This document shows, piece after piece, positions 1-5,936 of a DNA stretch of 15,527 bases. Made by a program: the position numbers and the translations under genes. This DNA is from Actinomycetota bacterium (GTDB taxonomy: Bacteria; Actinomycetota; Thermoleophilia; RBG-16-64-13). The DNA lies in assembly GCA_003157225.1 (NCBI GenBank), contig PMIZ01000250.1, forward strand, positions 1-15,527, read 5' to 3'. The first letter of the stretch is position 1; every line of letters starts with the position of its first letter. The notes beneath the pieces were generated by a model, which had not been told where the DNA came from, did no database searches, and was given only the letters and a program-made list of their open reading frames with translations.

Positions 1-169
1 CCATGACGTGGCACCAGTGGCAAGCCGAATACCCGATGCTGAGAAAGACGGGCTTTTCCTCAGCTCGGGCCCTCTCGAATGCCTCGGTGCCCCAAGGGTG
101 CCAGTCCACAGGGTTCTCGGAATGTTGCAGCAGGTACGGGCTAGATTCCCCAGCCAGGCGATTCGTCAC
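1..169 (-). CDS. Thioredoxin-domain (DUF255, YyaL/SSP411-like) protein, 5' part only
   Basis: Only the first 56 codons are present; the gene runs off the left edge. The translation carries the family's N-terminal hallmark [18 protein letters not shown] at about residues 9-26, then [18 protein letters not shown] with the thioredoxin-like C-H-W-C pair. Full-length family members are usually about 650-700 residues, a thioredoxin-like domain followed by an (alpha/alpha)6-barrel; their biochemical role is poorly known. I place the start at GTG 169, with AAGGGGG at 175-181 five bases upstream; an in-frame TTG lies one codon earlier (172). The gene is divergent from the small membrane protein at 308, and the 138-bp gap holds palindromes that could control both. 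The family call is firm; the function is not. Confidence 0.9.
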   Translation of the reverse strand, partial: MTNRLAGESSPYLLQHSENPVDWHPWGTEAFERARAEEKPVFLSIGYSACHWCHVM

Positions 170-244
170 CAATGCCCCCTTCGTTCCTCGAACTCGTTTC
201 GGAATGAAGCCCTGGCGCACCCGCTTCCGTATTTCGAGCCCTGC

Positions 245-290
245 TTGTATACAATGAAGGAGCCGAACCTTGGCGACAATGAGCGCTCAT
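245..290. promoter_or_regulatory. Divergent intergenic region with two perfect palindromes
   Basis: Between the two divergent genes are TTGTATACAA (245-254, 10-bp perfect palindrome containing a TATACA -10-like element) and ATGAGCGCTCAT (279-290, 12-bp perfect palindrome). The second ends 7 bases before the Shine-Dalgarno GGAGGG at 298-303 of the next gene. No good -35 box is visible, so the promoter assignment is weak. The palindromes are directly seen; an operator role is inferred. Confidence 0.35.
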
Positions 291-307
291 AGCTTGCGGA
301 GGGATAC

Positions 308-430
308 ATGCCCAGATTCTTGGGGAAGAAGTCCTACACATTGTGGTGGGATCTATTGGCGTTGGTCCTTTTGGCCCTGGTCGTGCTCCTCGTGCTGGAA
401 CTCACGGGGACGACCCATATCTTCACCTAG
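308..430 (+). CDS. Small single-span membrane protein, 40 aa
   Basis: ATG at 308 is preceded by GGAGGG (298-303) at a normal distance. The 40-residue product has a basic, aromatic N-terminus (MPRFLGKKSYTLWW) and one long hydrophobic helix of Leu/Val/Ala at about residues 16-31, then a short polar tail ending in LTGTTHIFT. This predicts one membrane-spanning helix with a cytoplasmic N-terminus by the positive-inside rule. The stop at 428-430 is 15 bases before the next start, so the gene is very likely co-transcribed with the PRC-barrel gene. I do not recognise a named family. The RBS, operon spacing and clean hydrophobic pattern make it a credible gene despite its size. Confidence 0.7.
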   Translation: MPRFLGKKSYTLWWDLLALVLLALVVLLVLELTGTTHIFT

Positions 431-445
431 TCCAGGAGGTGCGCG

Positions 446-946
446 GTGGCAAAGGCAAGTGAGATCGTCGGTCGGGATGTCGTTGTGCGCGAGGGCGGAA
501 AAGCGGCCGGCAAGATCAAAGATCTGGTGGTGGACCCGTCCGGCCGGCAGGTGCTGGCCTTCTTGATCTCCGAGGGTGCGTTCAAGAGCAGCAGAGTGGC
601 CCCCTGGGCAGGCGTCCAGGCCATCGGCCCGGACTCGGTGATCCTCGCTACCGAGGGCAGTATCGTGAAGGCGGACGAGGCACCGGACATCAAGAGCGTG
701 CTCGACAAGAACTTGACCGTTCACGGGGTCAGGCTGCAGACAACGGCCGGCAAGGACCTGGGCAAGATCGAGGACTTCCGTTTCGACGAGCACACCGGGG
801 CGGTGGAGGGCTACGAGCTGTCCGGCGGTGTGATCTCCGACGCCTTTGGCGGCCGGACCTTCCTGCCCACGCCGATGACTATCGAACTGGGAACCGATCT
901 CGCCTTTGTCGGTCCGGAAGCCGAGGCTACTCTCCAGAAGGGTTAG
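446..946 (+). CDS. PRC-barrel domain protein, two tandem domains
   Basis: The product has 166 residues. Start GTG 446 has a strong AGGAGGT at 434-440, five bases upstream. Two PRC-barrel-like halves are visible. The first, about residues 4-75, has the pattern IVGRDVVVREGGKAAGKIKD followed by a V-D-P-S-G-R turn. The second, about 85-160, has GVRLQTTAGKDLGKIEDFRFD followed by a T-G-A-V-E-G-Y-E-L strand. PRC-barrels are small beta folds found in photosynthetic reaction centre H subunits, RimM and many stand-alone bacterial proteins; they bind proteins or RNA and need no catalytic residues. No signal peptide or membrane segment is seen, so the protein is probably cytoplasmic. Its partner may be the 40-residue membrane protein encoded just upstream. 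The specific function is unknown. Confidence 0.88.
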   Translation: MAKASEIVGRDVVVREGGKAAGKIKDLVVDPSGRQVLAFLISEGAFKSSRVAPWAGVQAIGPDSVILATEGSIVKADEAPDIKSVLDKNLTVHGVRLQTTAGKDLGKIEDFRFDEHTGAVEGYELSGGVISDAFGGRTFLPTPMTIELGTDLAFVGPEAEATLQKG

Positions 947-969
947 ACGCCGCCGCGCCTCCGGGCTCC

Positions 970-1009
970 ATCCTCTCATCTGAGTGGCCTCGCGGAGACG
1001 GGAGAGGAT
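970..1009 (+). terminator. Possible terminator hairpin after the PRC-barrel gene
   Basis: ATCCTCTC (970-977) and GAGAGGAT (1002-1009) form a perfect 8-bp stem around a 24-nt loop, 24 bases after the PRC-barrel stop, followed by TTGCTT. The loop is long and the T-run poor, so this is a weak terminator candidate. It lies in the gap between the convergent PRC-barrel gene and the gcvT relic/lgt-like gene. Confidence 0.3.
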
Positions 1010-1028
1010 TTGCTTCCGTGGCGACCGC

Positions 1029-1154
1029 TCATCTCCGCTGGGTGGCTAGGTGCCCGGCCACGGCGCCCGATGGGTAGACCAGCGGCATATGCCAGCCGGC
1101 GAAGTCCACCATCTTGGCTCCGAGAGCCAGGTGGCGGGCGTGGAGAGGGGCGCT
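1029..1154 (-). pseudogene. gcvT: gcvT relic: N-terminal fragment of glycine cleavage T-protein
   Basis: Between an in-frame TAG (1155-1157) and TGA (1029-1031) the minus strand encodes 41 codons with a clear GcvT N-terminal signature: APLHARHLALGAK, MVDFAGWHMPL, then VYPSG and GHLAT. In intact aminomethyltransferases this is followed by a FDVSHMG motif and about 330 more residues. Neither follows in any frame, and no ATG/GTG/TTG start precedes the fragment. It begins 10 bases after the stop of the lgt-like gene on the same strand. I read it as the remains of a deleted gcvT. GcvT-like folate proteins such as YgfZ or dimethylglycine demethylases share this N-terminus, so the exact parent could differ. 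Recent decay is suggested by the near-perfect motif. Confidence 0.75.
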
Positions 1155-1164
1155 CTACAAGGCG

Positions 1165-2043
1165 TTAGCCGACATCGGCAGTCTCGCGATCCCGGCCCGC
1201 TGCCGCGATACCCACGAAGAGGGATATGCGCCAGGCGAGGACGGTGGCCACGACGATGCCCATCACGGCGTACAACGATGGGTAGAACCAGAGAGGCAGT
1301 GCCGTAGTCGGCAAGTGGACTCTCAGGAAGTAGTTGGCGAGGCGAAAGAGCGTAAAGCCCAACGCGAACACCAGGAACGGCACGCCCGGTGCCATCCGTG
1401 AGGCGCTCGAGGAGCGCCCTCGGCGCGGCAGCCATACCGCGAGGCCGCATAGTACTGTGGCCGCGATCATCTCGTAGACCTGAGTGGGATGTACCGGCCT
1501 TACCATACCCACAAACCCCAGCAGACCCGTGCGTCCGGTGGCCACCTGCCAGGCCCAGGCCTGGCTGCCCGGAGGATAGGTGACTCCCCAGGGCAGCGAG
1601 GTCACCGTGCCGAAACAGCAGCCGTTGAGCAAGCACCCGATGCGCATCAGCACGATGCCCGCGGCCAACGCTGGGACGGCGCCGTCGGCCAGTCGCCACA
1701 GCGGCAGGCGGAAGAGGCGAGCAAGCAGCGCGGCGGTGACGACTGCCAGGATCAGACCGCCGTCGAGGGCGAAGCCGGTGAAGCTGAAGGAGTAGATGCG
1801 ACTGAAGTCATGGGAGTACTCGCCCCAGTCGACCACTAGGTCGAAGAGTCGGGCGCCGGCGATGCCTACCGCCAACCCGATGGCGAACGTGAGCAGCGCT
1901 CTCCACCAGGAGAAACCTCGGCGCCAGGCGATGCAGGTGGCCAGGGCGATGGCTACCACCCAAGCGAGGACATAGAAGGTGCCGTAGGAACGCAACACCA
2001 CCTGGGTGCCGCCGATAGAGAAGGTGGCCAGCACTGGATGCAT
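1165..2043 (-). CDS. Prolipoprotein diacylglyceryl transferase (Lgt) family membrane protein, atypical active site
   Basis: The product has 292 residues with about seven hydrophobic helices. I choose ATG 2043 because GGAGG sits five bases upstream; an ATG nine codons earlier would place that RBS inside the gene. Lgt signatures are present: MRIGCLLNGCCFG (133-145), then SLPWGVTYPPG, and HPTQVYE (185-191). In canonical Lgt, which moves diacylglycerol from phosphatidylglycerol to the lipobox Cys, this reads RIGNFINGELxG. Here R134, N140 and G145 are kept, but the positions of E. coli N146 and E151 are Cys (C137, C142), the H103 position (SFHGG) is Asp (D94 in ALDGG), and E243 after the retained R234 is lost. 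It is either a Cys-variant Lgt subfamily or a paralogue with another substrate. The upstream divergent gene is also an envelope protein. Confidence 0.85.
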   Translation of the reverse strand: MHPVLATFSIGGTQVVLRSYGTFYVLAWVVAIALATCIAWRRGFSWWRALLTFAIGLAVGIAGARLFDLVVDWGEYSHDFSRIYSFSFTGFALDGGLILAVVTAALLARLFRLPLWRLADGAVPALAAGIVLMRIGCLLNGCCFGTVTSLPWGVTYPPGSQAWAWQVATGRTGLLGFVGMVRPVHPTQVYEMIAATVLCGLAVWLPRRGRSSSASRMAPGVPFLVFALGFTLFRLANYFLRVHLPTTALPLWFYPSLYAVMGIVVATVLAWRISLFVGIAAAGRDRETADVG

Positions 2044-2069
2044 CTTGCCTCCGCGGCGCGCCTGGGGCA

Positions 2070-2129
2070 ACTGGAGACGAGGATACTAGAACCAGGCGTG
2101 CGTTACACTGAAAAACGCGGGTCTCCAGT
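2070..2129. promoter_or_regulatory. Inverted repeat in the divergent lgt-like / bactofilin-like intergenic region
   Basis: ACTGGAGAC (2070-2078) and GTCTCCAGT (2121-2129) are a perfect 9-bp inverted repeat 42 bp apart, between the starts at 2043 (-) and 2210 (+). Nested inside is a smaller pair GCGTT/AACGC around a TACACT element that could be a -10. No convincing -35 is seen. It may be a two-site operator or a stem in one of the leaders; function is inferred. Confidence 0.35.
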
Positions 2130-2209
2130 GACTGCCGGGGTGGAAGCAGGCGGTGAGGCCGGACAGGTAGACTGCGCCGAAGAGTCGGGCCGAGCAAGGA
2201 GGTCGAGTG

Positions 2210-3265
2210 ATGCGCCGGGCTGCACTGGGCATCGTTGCTGTTCTCATAGTGAGCTGTGGACTGTTGCTCGCGTTGTGGCTGGCGGCACCGGCCGTTGGCT
2301 TGGCCCACGCCGGTGGTGTAGCTCCCGGGCAAGCGGGCGGACAAAAGGTAGCCTTCTTCGAGAGCGTCACGCTGGGAGCGGACGACTCCTGGAGCGACGT
2401 TGTCGTGGTCGGCGGGGACGTGGTGATCGAAGGGACGGTCACGGACCACGTGGTTGTGGTCGGAGGGGACGTCACCGTTCGCAAGGGAGCCTCGGTCGGT
2501 CATAATCTGGAGGCAGGTCACGATGACACAGCCATCGTCTGTGTCTTCGGCAAGCTGACCATCGAATCGGGAGCTTCGGTCTCGGGCCGCGCCGTCGAGG
2601 TGGCGGGAGGGAACTCGGCGGCGCTCCGCAACGCCGTGGTCGATCCCGTCGTGCGACCCTGGACTCTCATCTCCGTGATCCTCTGGATCGCGTCCACGAT
2701 CTTGATCGTCATGGTCGCGGTCATCGCCACCGCCATCGCACCCAAGCAGGTGGCCTTTGTCGGTAGGCGAGCGCGGCGCCATGCGCCCTCGTCTCTGGGC
2801 TGGGGCGTACTCGGCCTGTTCATCGGCGTCCCGCTGTTGACCGTCGTTCTGCTCGTGACCGTCGTCGGCATCATCGTCGCGGTACCTTGGTTCTTCATTG
2901 GTGTCCCCCTGTTGCTTCTGTTCGGGTACGTTTCTATCGGGGCCCTCATCGGCAGGCTCATCCTTGGTGGGGACGACGCCCGGCGGGGCCGCGTGATGTT
3001 GGCCGCCGTGGTAGGCGTGGTGATACTGAGCGTGCTCCGCTGGGTTCCGTTCGTGGGGTCTATCGTCGTGGCTCTCGCTCTCGTGATGGGCTTCGGCGCC
3101 ACCGTCACCTCGATATGGCAGTGGAGACGCCGGTCGCGCGGCCCGGCGATTCAGCCCGGGTGGGCGCCAACGGCGACCGCGGCTGCACTCGCGACGGGGG
3201 GAGACGCGCCTGGGGATGGGCCGCCGCCCGCGGCGGAGCCGCCGAGCGCAGCGCCGCTAGGCTAG
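2210..3265 (+). CDS. Membrane protein with signal peptide and bactofilin-like (polymer-forming) beta-repeat domain
   Basis: The product has 351 residues from ATG 2210; a GTG directly before it is possible, and AAGGAGG at 2196-2202 serves either. Residues 1-34 look like a signal peptide ending LAHA. Residues about 60-135 contain short imperfect beta repeats (DVVVVGGDVVIEGTV, then HVVVVGGDVTVRKGASV, then GKLTIESGASVSG) typical of bactofilin/polymer-forming right-handed beta-helices. Then come about five hydrophobic helices (roughly 152-176, 200-224, 226-250, 262-278, 281-300), a basic WQWRRRSR stretch and a Pro/Ala-rich tail. The beta-repeat region is predicted to lie outside the membrane, unlike cytosolic bactofilins. 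A role in envelope organisation is inference. Its stop overlaps, antiparallel, the end of the reading frame at 3262-3456. Confidence 0.8.
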   Translation: MRRAALGIVAVLIVSCGLLLALWLAAPAVGLAHAGGVAPGQAGGQKVAFFESVTLGADDSWSDVVVVGGDVVIEGTVTDHVVVVGGDVTVRKGASVGHNLEAGHDDTAIVCVFGKLTIESGASVSGRAVEVAGGNSAALRNAVVDPVVRPWTLISVILWIASTILIVMVAVIATAIAPKQVAFVGRRARRHAPSSLGWGVLGLFIGVPLLTVVLLVTVVGIIVAVPWFFIGVPLLLLFGYVSIGALIGRLILGGDDARRGRVMLAAVVGVVILSVLRWVPFVGSIVVALALVMGFGATVTSIWQWRRRSRGPAIQPGWAPTATAAALATGGDAPGDGPPPAAEPPSAAPLG

Positions 3266-3456
3266 CCGAGCCTCATCTCGAGCTCGATCTCGTCGCGGAT
3301 GGGAATCCCGTACTCCCCGACCAGGGGTATCGACGGCTTGAGCCGGCGCGCCACTTCGCGAAGCTCCCGATGCACCGCGACCAGCTCGAAGATGGGGCTA
3401 GAATGGACCAAGAAGTCCAGAGCGGCGAGGTCTCGGCGAGGCCGGCCGCCATGCGG
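3262..3456 (-). pseudogene. Coding-like minus-strand frame without clear start; possible gene remnant or short gene
   Basis: The frame is open from a TGA at 3457-3459 down to TAG 3262-3264. Its last 50 codons have nearly all G or C at the third position and give a protein-like sequence including SPIFELVAVHRELREVARRL and IPLVGEYGIPIRDEIELEM. No ATG is present. Possible starts are TTG 3411 or GTG 3375, neither with a Shine-Dalgarno sequence. It lies in the 228-bp gap between two plus-strand genes and its stop overlaps the upstream gene's stop. I do not recognise the family. It could be the C-terminal remnant of a deleted gene, like the gcvT fragment nearby, or a short gene with a rare start. 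Confidence 0.35.
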
Positions 3457-3493
3457 TCATCGAGGCGGGGTGACACCACCCGGGAGGTTCTTC

Positions 3494-3949
3494 ATGGAAA
3501 CGCAGGTCACCTACGAGCAGGTCGTCGAGCGCCTGGCCCCCTGCGGCATAGACTGCGAGCGGTGCGTGATGTGCTCGCGGGGGCGGGTAAAGAACCTGTC
3601 CACCGATCTAGCCGAAGCGCTGGAGGGCTTTCAGAACATGGCGCCCAGGGTAGCGGACCGCTTCCCGGTCCTACAGCACTACGACCGCTTCATGGAGATC
3701 TTGGGCCTGCTTGCAGGCGCGAGCTGCGCGGGATGCCGTGACGGAGGCGGTGTTCTGCCGTTCTGCGCCGCGCGCACCTGTTTTCGCGAGCAGGGAGTGG
3801 ACTTCTGTTATCAGTGCGCTGAGTATCCCTGCCAGCGCAATGACTATCCCGAGAACCTGGTGCAGCGGTGGCGGACGCGCAACGATCGCATGCGTGAGGT
3901 GGGCGTCGAGCGGTACTGCGAGGAATCGCTCGAGAAGCCCCGCTACTAG
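3494..3949 (+). CDS. DUF3795-like Cys-rich protein
   Basis: The product has 151 residues. Start ATG 3494 has GGGAGG (3482-3487) six bases upstream; the frame is open further upstream but without support. Twelve cysteines lie in a pattern typical of DUF3795: LAPCGIDCERCVMC (C17, C21, C24, C27), then CAGC (C78, C81), C91, C96, and FCYQCAEYPC (C105, C108, C113). Such clusters suggest zinc or iron-sulfur binding. These proteins are common in anaerobic bacteria and archaea and their function is unknown. No membrane segment is seen, so it is probably cytoplasmic. The gene converges on the SLH protein gene with only 8 bases between the stops and no room for separate terminators. Confidence 0.85.
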   Translation: METQVTYEQVVERLAPCGIDCERCVMCSRGRVKNLSTDLAEALEGFQNMAPRVADRFPVLQHYDRFMEILGLLAGASCAGCRDGGGVLPFCAARTCFREQGVDFCYQCAEYPCQRNDYPENLVQRWRTRNDRMREVGVERYCEESLEKPRY

Positions 3950-3957
3950 CTCAGCTC

Positions 3958-5802
3958 CTAGCCGGTCACTACTCCGAGGCTGCGCAGCAGGTTGTAGAGC
4001 ATCTGCGCTACCTCGCCGCGTGTAGCACTGAGCCGGGTGTCCCATCCGGACTGACCGCCCCAGGTGCCACCTCCGATGCCGTCGACGAGGCCGTTGTACT
4101 CGGCCGTCCGGATCCTCTCACCGTGCTCGGGATCGAGGTAGCTGAGCACGCCCTGCCAGCCGGGCGGCGGGGTCTTGAGGACGTCGGAGGCCGCACGAAC
4201 CAGCATAGTGATGACCTGCTGGCGGGTGATGTTGCCGAGCGGCCGGAAGGTTCCGTCGGGGTAGCCGAGTGTAAGGCCGGCATGCGACGCTCTCGCCACG
4301 TAGTGAATGGCGTATAGTTCGCCCGCCGTCTGCTCGATCGTGCTTGCGTCGACGAAGTTGCAGGTGTCGTGCAGCGTCGGAGTATAGATATCGGGCTTCC
4401 ATTGGGCCATGGTGAGCAGGATCATCTTCGCAAACTGCTGACGGGTGACCGGGTCGTTGACACCGAAGAATCCGTCGTCGTATCCCTCAACGATCTTCTT
4501 GGAGGCCAGGGTGTTGATGGCTTTCGCATAGGGGTCTGTGTCGCCTACATCGATGAACTTGGCGCCGTTCGGCTCGTAGACCTCGTAGCAGAGAGTCTTG
4601 TCCGCGAAGAAAGTGAAAGTGTTCTCGTCCACCACCTCAGGTGCCTTGCCTGAAGTGCTGTCTTTGGTCAGCCCGCGGTACTCCACACCGTCGGTGACGA
4701 AGTCCAACATTATGCCGGCCGGGTCGGTCTGCTCCCACGCGATCGTGTCCCCACCTATCGAGGGATTGACATTGCCGAGCTTGTTGTCGGTGAAGGCGAC
4801 CGTAATCCCCGACGCGATGGAATACAGCATGATCTGATAGGTATCCCACGGGAAGAAGATGGGGGTCGGAATGTCGCCCTGGGACCAGACGAGATACCCG
4901 GAGTCGAGACGTGGGTGCTCGTTGCTCTTGATGGCCGGAGCGATGGTCTTGACTTCTTTGGTCTTCAAATTGAGAAGGACGATCTCCGTGCCGTTGCCGG
5001 TCGGCGCGTCCTTCACGGCCACCACGTAGTCCTGCCAAACGTCGGGGTCGCGGTATTCATGGCCAGCTAGGACACACTCAACGGTCCCTTTGACCATGTC
5101 GTAGAGGTAGATGCCCGGCTTGGCGTTAGCTCCCACCATGTCCTTCTGCCAGACGATCTTCTCGTCATCTACCCGCGGGTTCCAATCGTTTGAGTCGCCG
5201 GGGTCGGAGTTGTGGGTGATCTGCTGCACAAGCCCGCTAGTCGTGTCGTACATGTAGATGTCGTCGTAGCCGCCGGCCCTGCCACCCTGATAGACCACGA
5301 GAGACCCGTCACAGGCCGGGTTGTAGTAGTTGCCCGGGAAGGCCGTCGGGATCTGGGAGTTGGTCCTGGCCGCCACGTCGTAGACGTAGTTGTTGGAATA
5401 GCCGCCCGGAACCGTGCCGGTCCACACGATTCGGCCGTTGCCCGCCGAGATGAACGAGGGCACTAGGTTCGTCGTGCTGATGTCAAACGACGTCCGCATC
5501 CACCAATCGCTGGGCGTGGTTGTGGTCGTGGTGGACTCGCTGCTCGTGGTGGTCGACCCGCCGCCGGTCGTTGTGGTCGACCCGCCGGACCCCGTCGTGG
5601 TGGTCGACCCACCGGACCCAGTCGTAGTGGTGGTCGAGCCGGACGAAGTGGTCGTGGTTGTCTCTGCAGCCGCCACGACAGCGGTCGTAGCGATGAACAA
5701 CGCCGTCGCGCACAGGGCGATCAACGTTACAAGGATCGCGCTCTTCTTCACCACGCACCCCCGGTGCTGCTGTTTGCCGGTGTCTCTCTGTGGCCGTCTC
5801 AT
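3958..5802 (-). CDS. Secreted beta-propeller protein with Thr-rich linker and C-terminal SLH domains
   Basis: The product has 614 residues from ATG 5802 (GGCGGG 4 bases upstream). GTG 5751 is an alternative with GGGGGT upstream and would give a more normal signal-peptide N-terminus beginning at KKSAILV. Order of parts: signal peptide to about residue 46 (cleavage near VVAAA-E); Thr/Ser/Gly linker 47-97; TolB/WD40-like beta-propeller about 100-415, with repeated blade motifs such as DIYMYDTTSG, GIYLYDMVKGT and PRVDDEKIVWQ; three S-layer-homology modules about 418-465, 480-540 and 553-608 (GYDDGFFGVNDPVTRQQFAKM; LGYPDGTFRPLGNITRQQV; DTRLSATRGEVAQMLYNLL). SLH modules anchor proteins non-covalently to pyruvylated secondary cell-wall polymers. 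The protein is therefore probably displayed on the cell surface; the propeller's ligand is unknown. A plausible promoter with an operator-like dyad lies just upstream. Confidence 0.88.
   Translation of the reverse strand: MRRPQRDTGKQQHRGCVVKKSAILVTLIALCATALFIATTAVVAAAETTTTTSSGSTTTTTGSGGSTTTTGSGGSTTTTGGGSTTTSSESTTTTTTPSDWWMRTSFDISTTNLVPSFISAGNGRIVWTGTVPGGYSNNYVYDVAARTNSQIPTAFPGNYYNPACDGSLVVYQGGRAGGYDDIYMYDTTSGLVQQITHNSDPGDSNDWNPRVDDEKIVWQKDMVGANAKPGIYLYDMVKGTVECVLAGHEYRDPDVWQDYVVAVKDAPTGNGTEIVLLNLKTKEVKTIAPAIKSNEHPRLDSGYLVWSQGDIPTPIFFPWDTYQIMLYSIASGITVAFTDNKLGNVNPSIGGDTIAWEQTDPAGIMLDFVTDGVEYRGLTKDSTSGKAPEVVDENTFTFFADKTLCYEVYEPNGAKFIDVGDTDPYAKAINTLASKKIVEGYDDGFFGVNDPVTRQQFAKMILLTMAQWKPDIYTPTLHDTCNFVDASTIEQTAGELYAIHYVARASHAGLTLGYPDGTFRPLGNITRQQVITMLVRAASDVLKTPPPGWQGVLSYLDPEHGERIRTAEYNGLVDGIGGGTWGGQSGWDTRLSATRGEVAQMLYNLLRSLGVVTG
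5512..5664 (-). repeat. Low-complexity Thr/Gly/Ser linker repeats
   Basis: This part of the SLH-protein gene encodes residues 47-97. It contains tandem 27-bp units encoding GSGGSTTTT plus shorter variants, giving near-identical GTCGTGGTGGTCGACCC-like DNA repeats on the plus strand. Such tracts are prone to copy-number change and may differ between strains. The NagZ-like lipoprotein has a similar S/T-rich linker. Confidence 0.75.
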
Positions 5803-5840
5803 TGTCCCGCCTTCGAGACCGCGGGGTCAATACCAAAGGC

Positions 5841-5873
5841 TACGACCATAGTCGTACACCTTCCGCTAGTTAA
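5841..5873 (-). promoter_or_regulatory. Candidate promoter with overlapping dyad operator, SLH protein gene
   Basis: On the minus strand TTAACT (5868-5873) and TATGGT (5845-5850) are separated by exactly 17 bp, each matching the housekeeping consensus at 4 of 6 bases. The -10 lies inside a perfect dyad, TACGACCATAGTCGTA (5841-5856; 6-bp arms, 4-bp centre). The expected transcript start is about 36 bases before ATG 5802. A repressor site over a -10 box is a common arrangement; binding is inferred. Confidence 0.45.
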
Positions 5874-5936
5874 TGTCGGCCGTGAACAGCCACTACTTGA
5901 TTCAAGGCCGAGGCTGTATCCCCTTGCTACCGTCTT

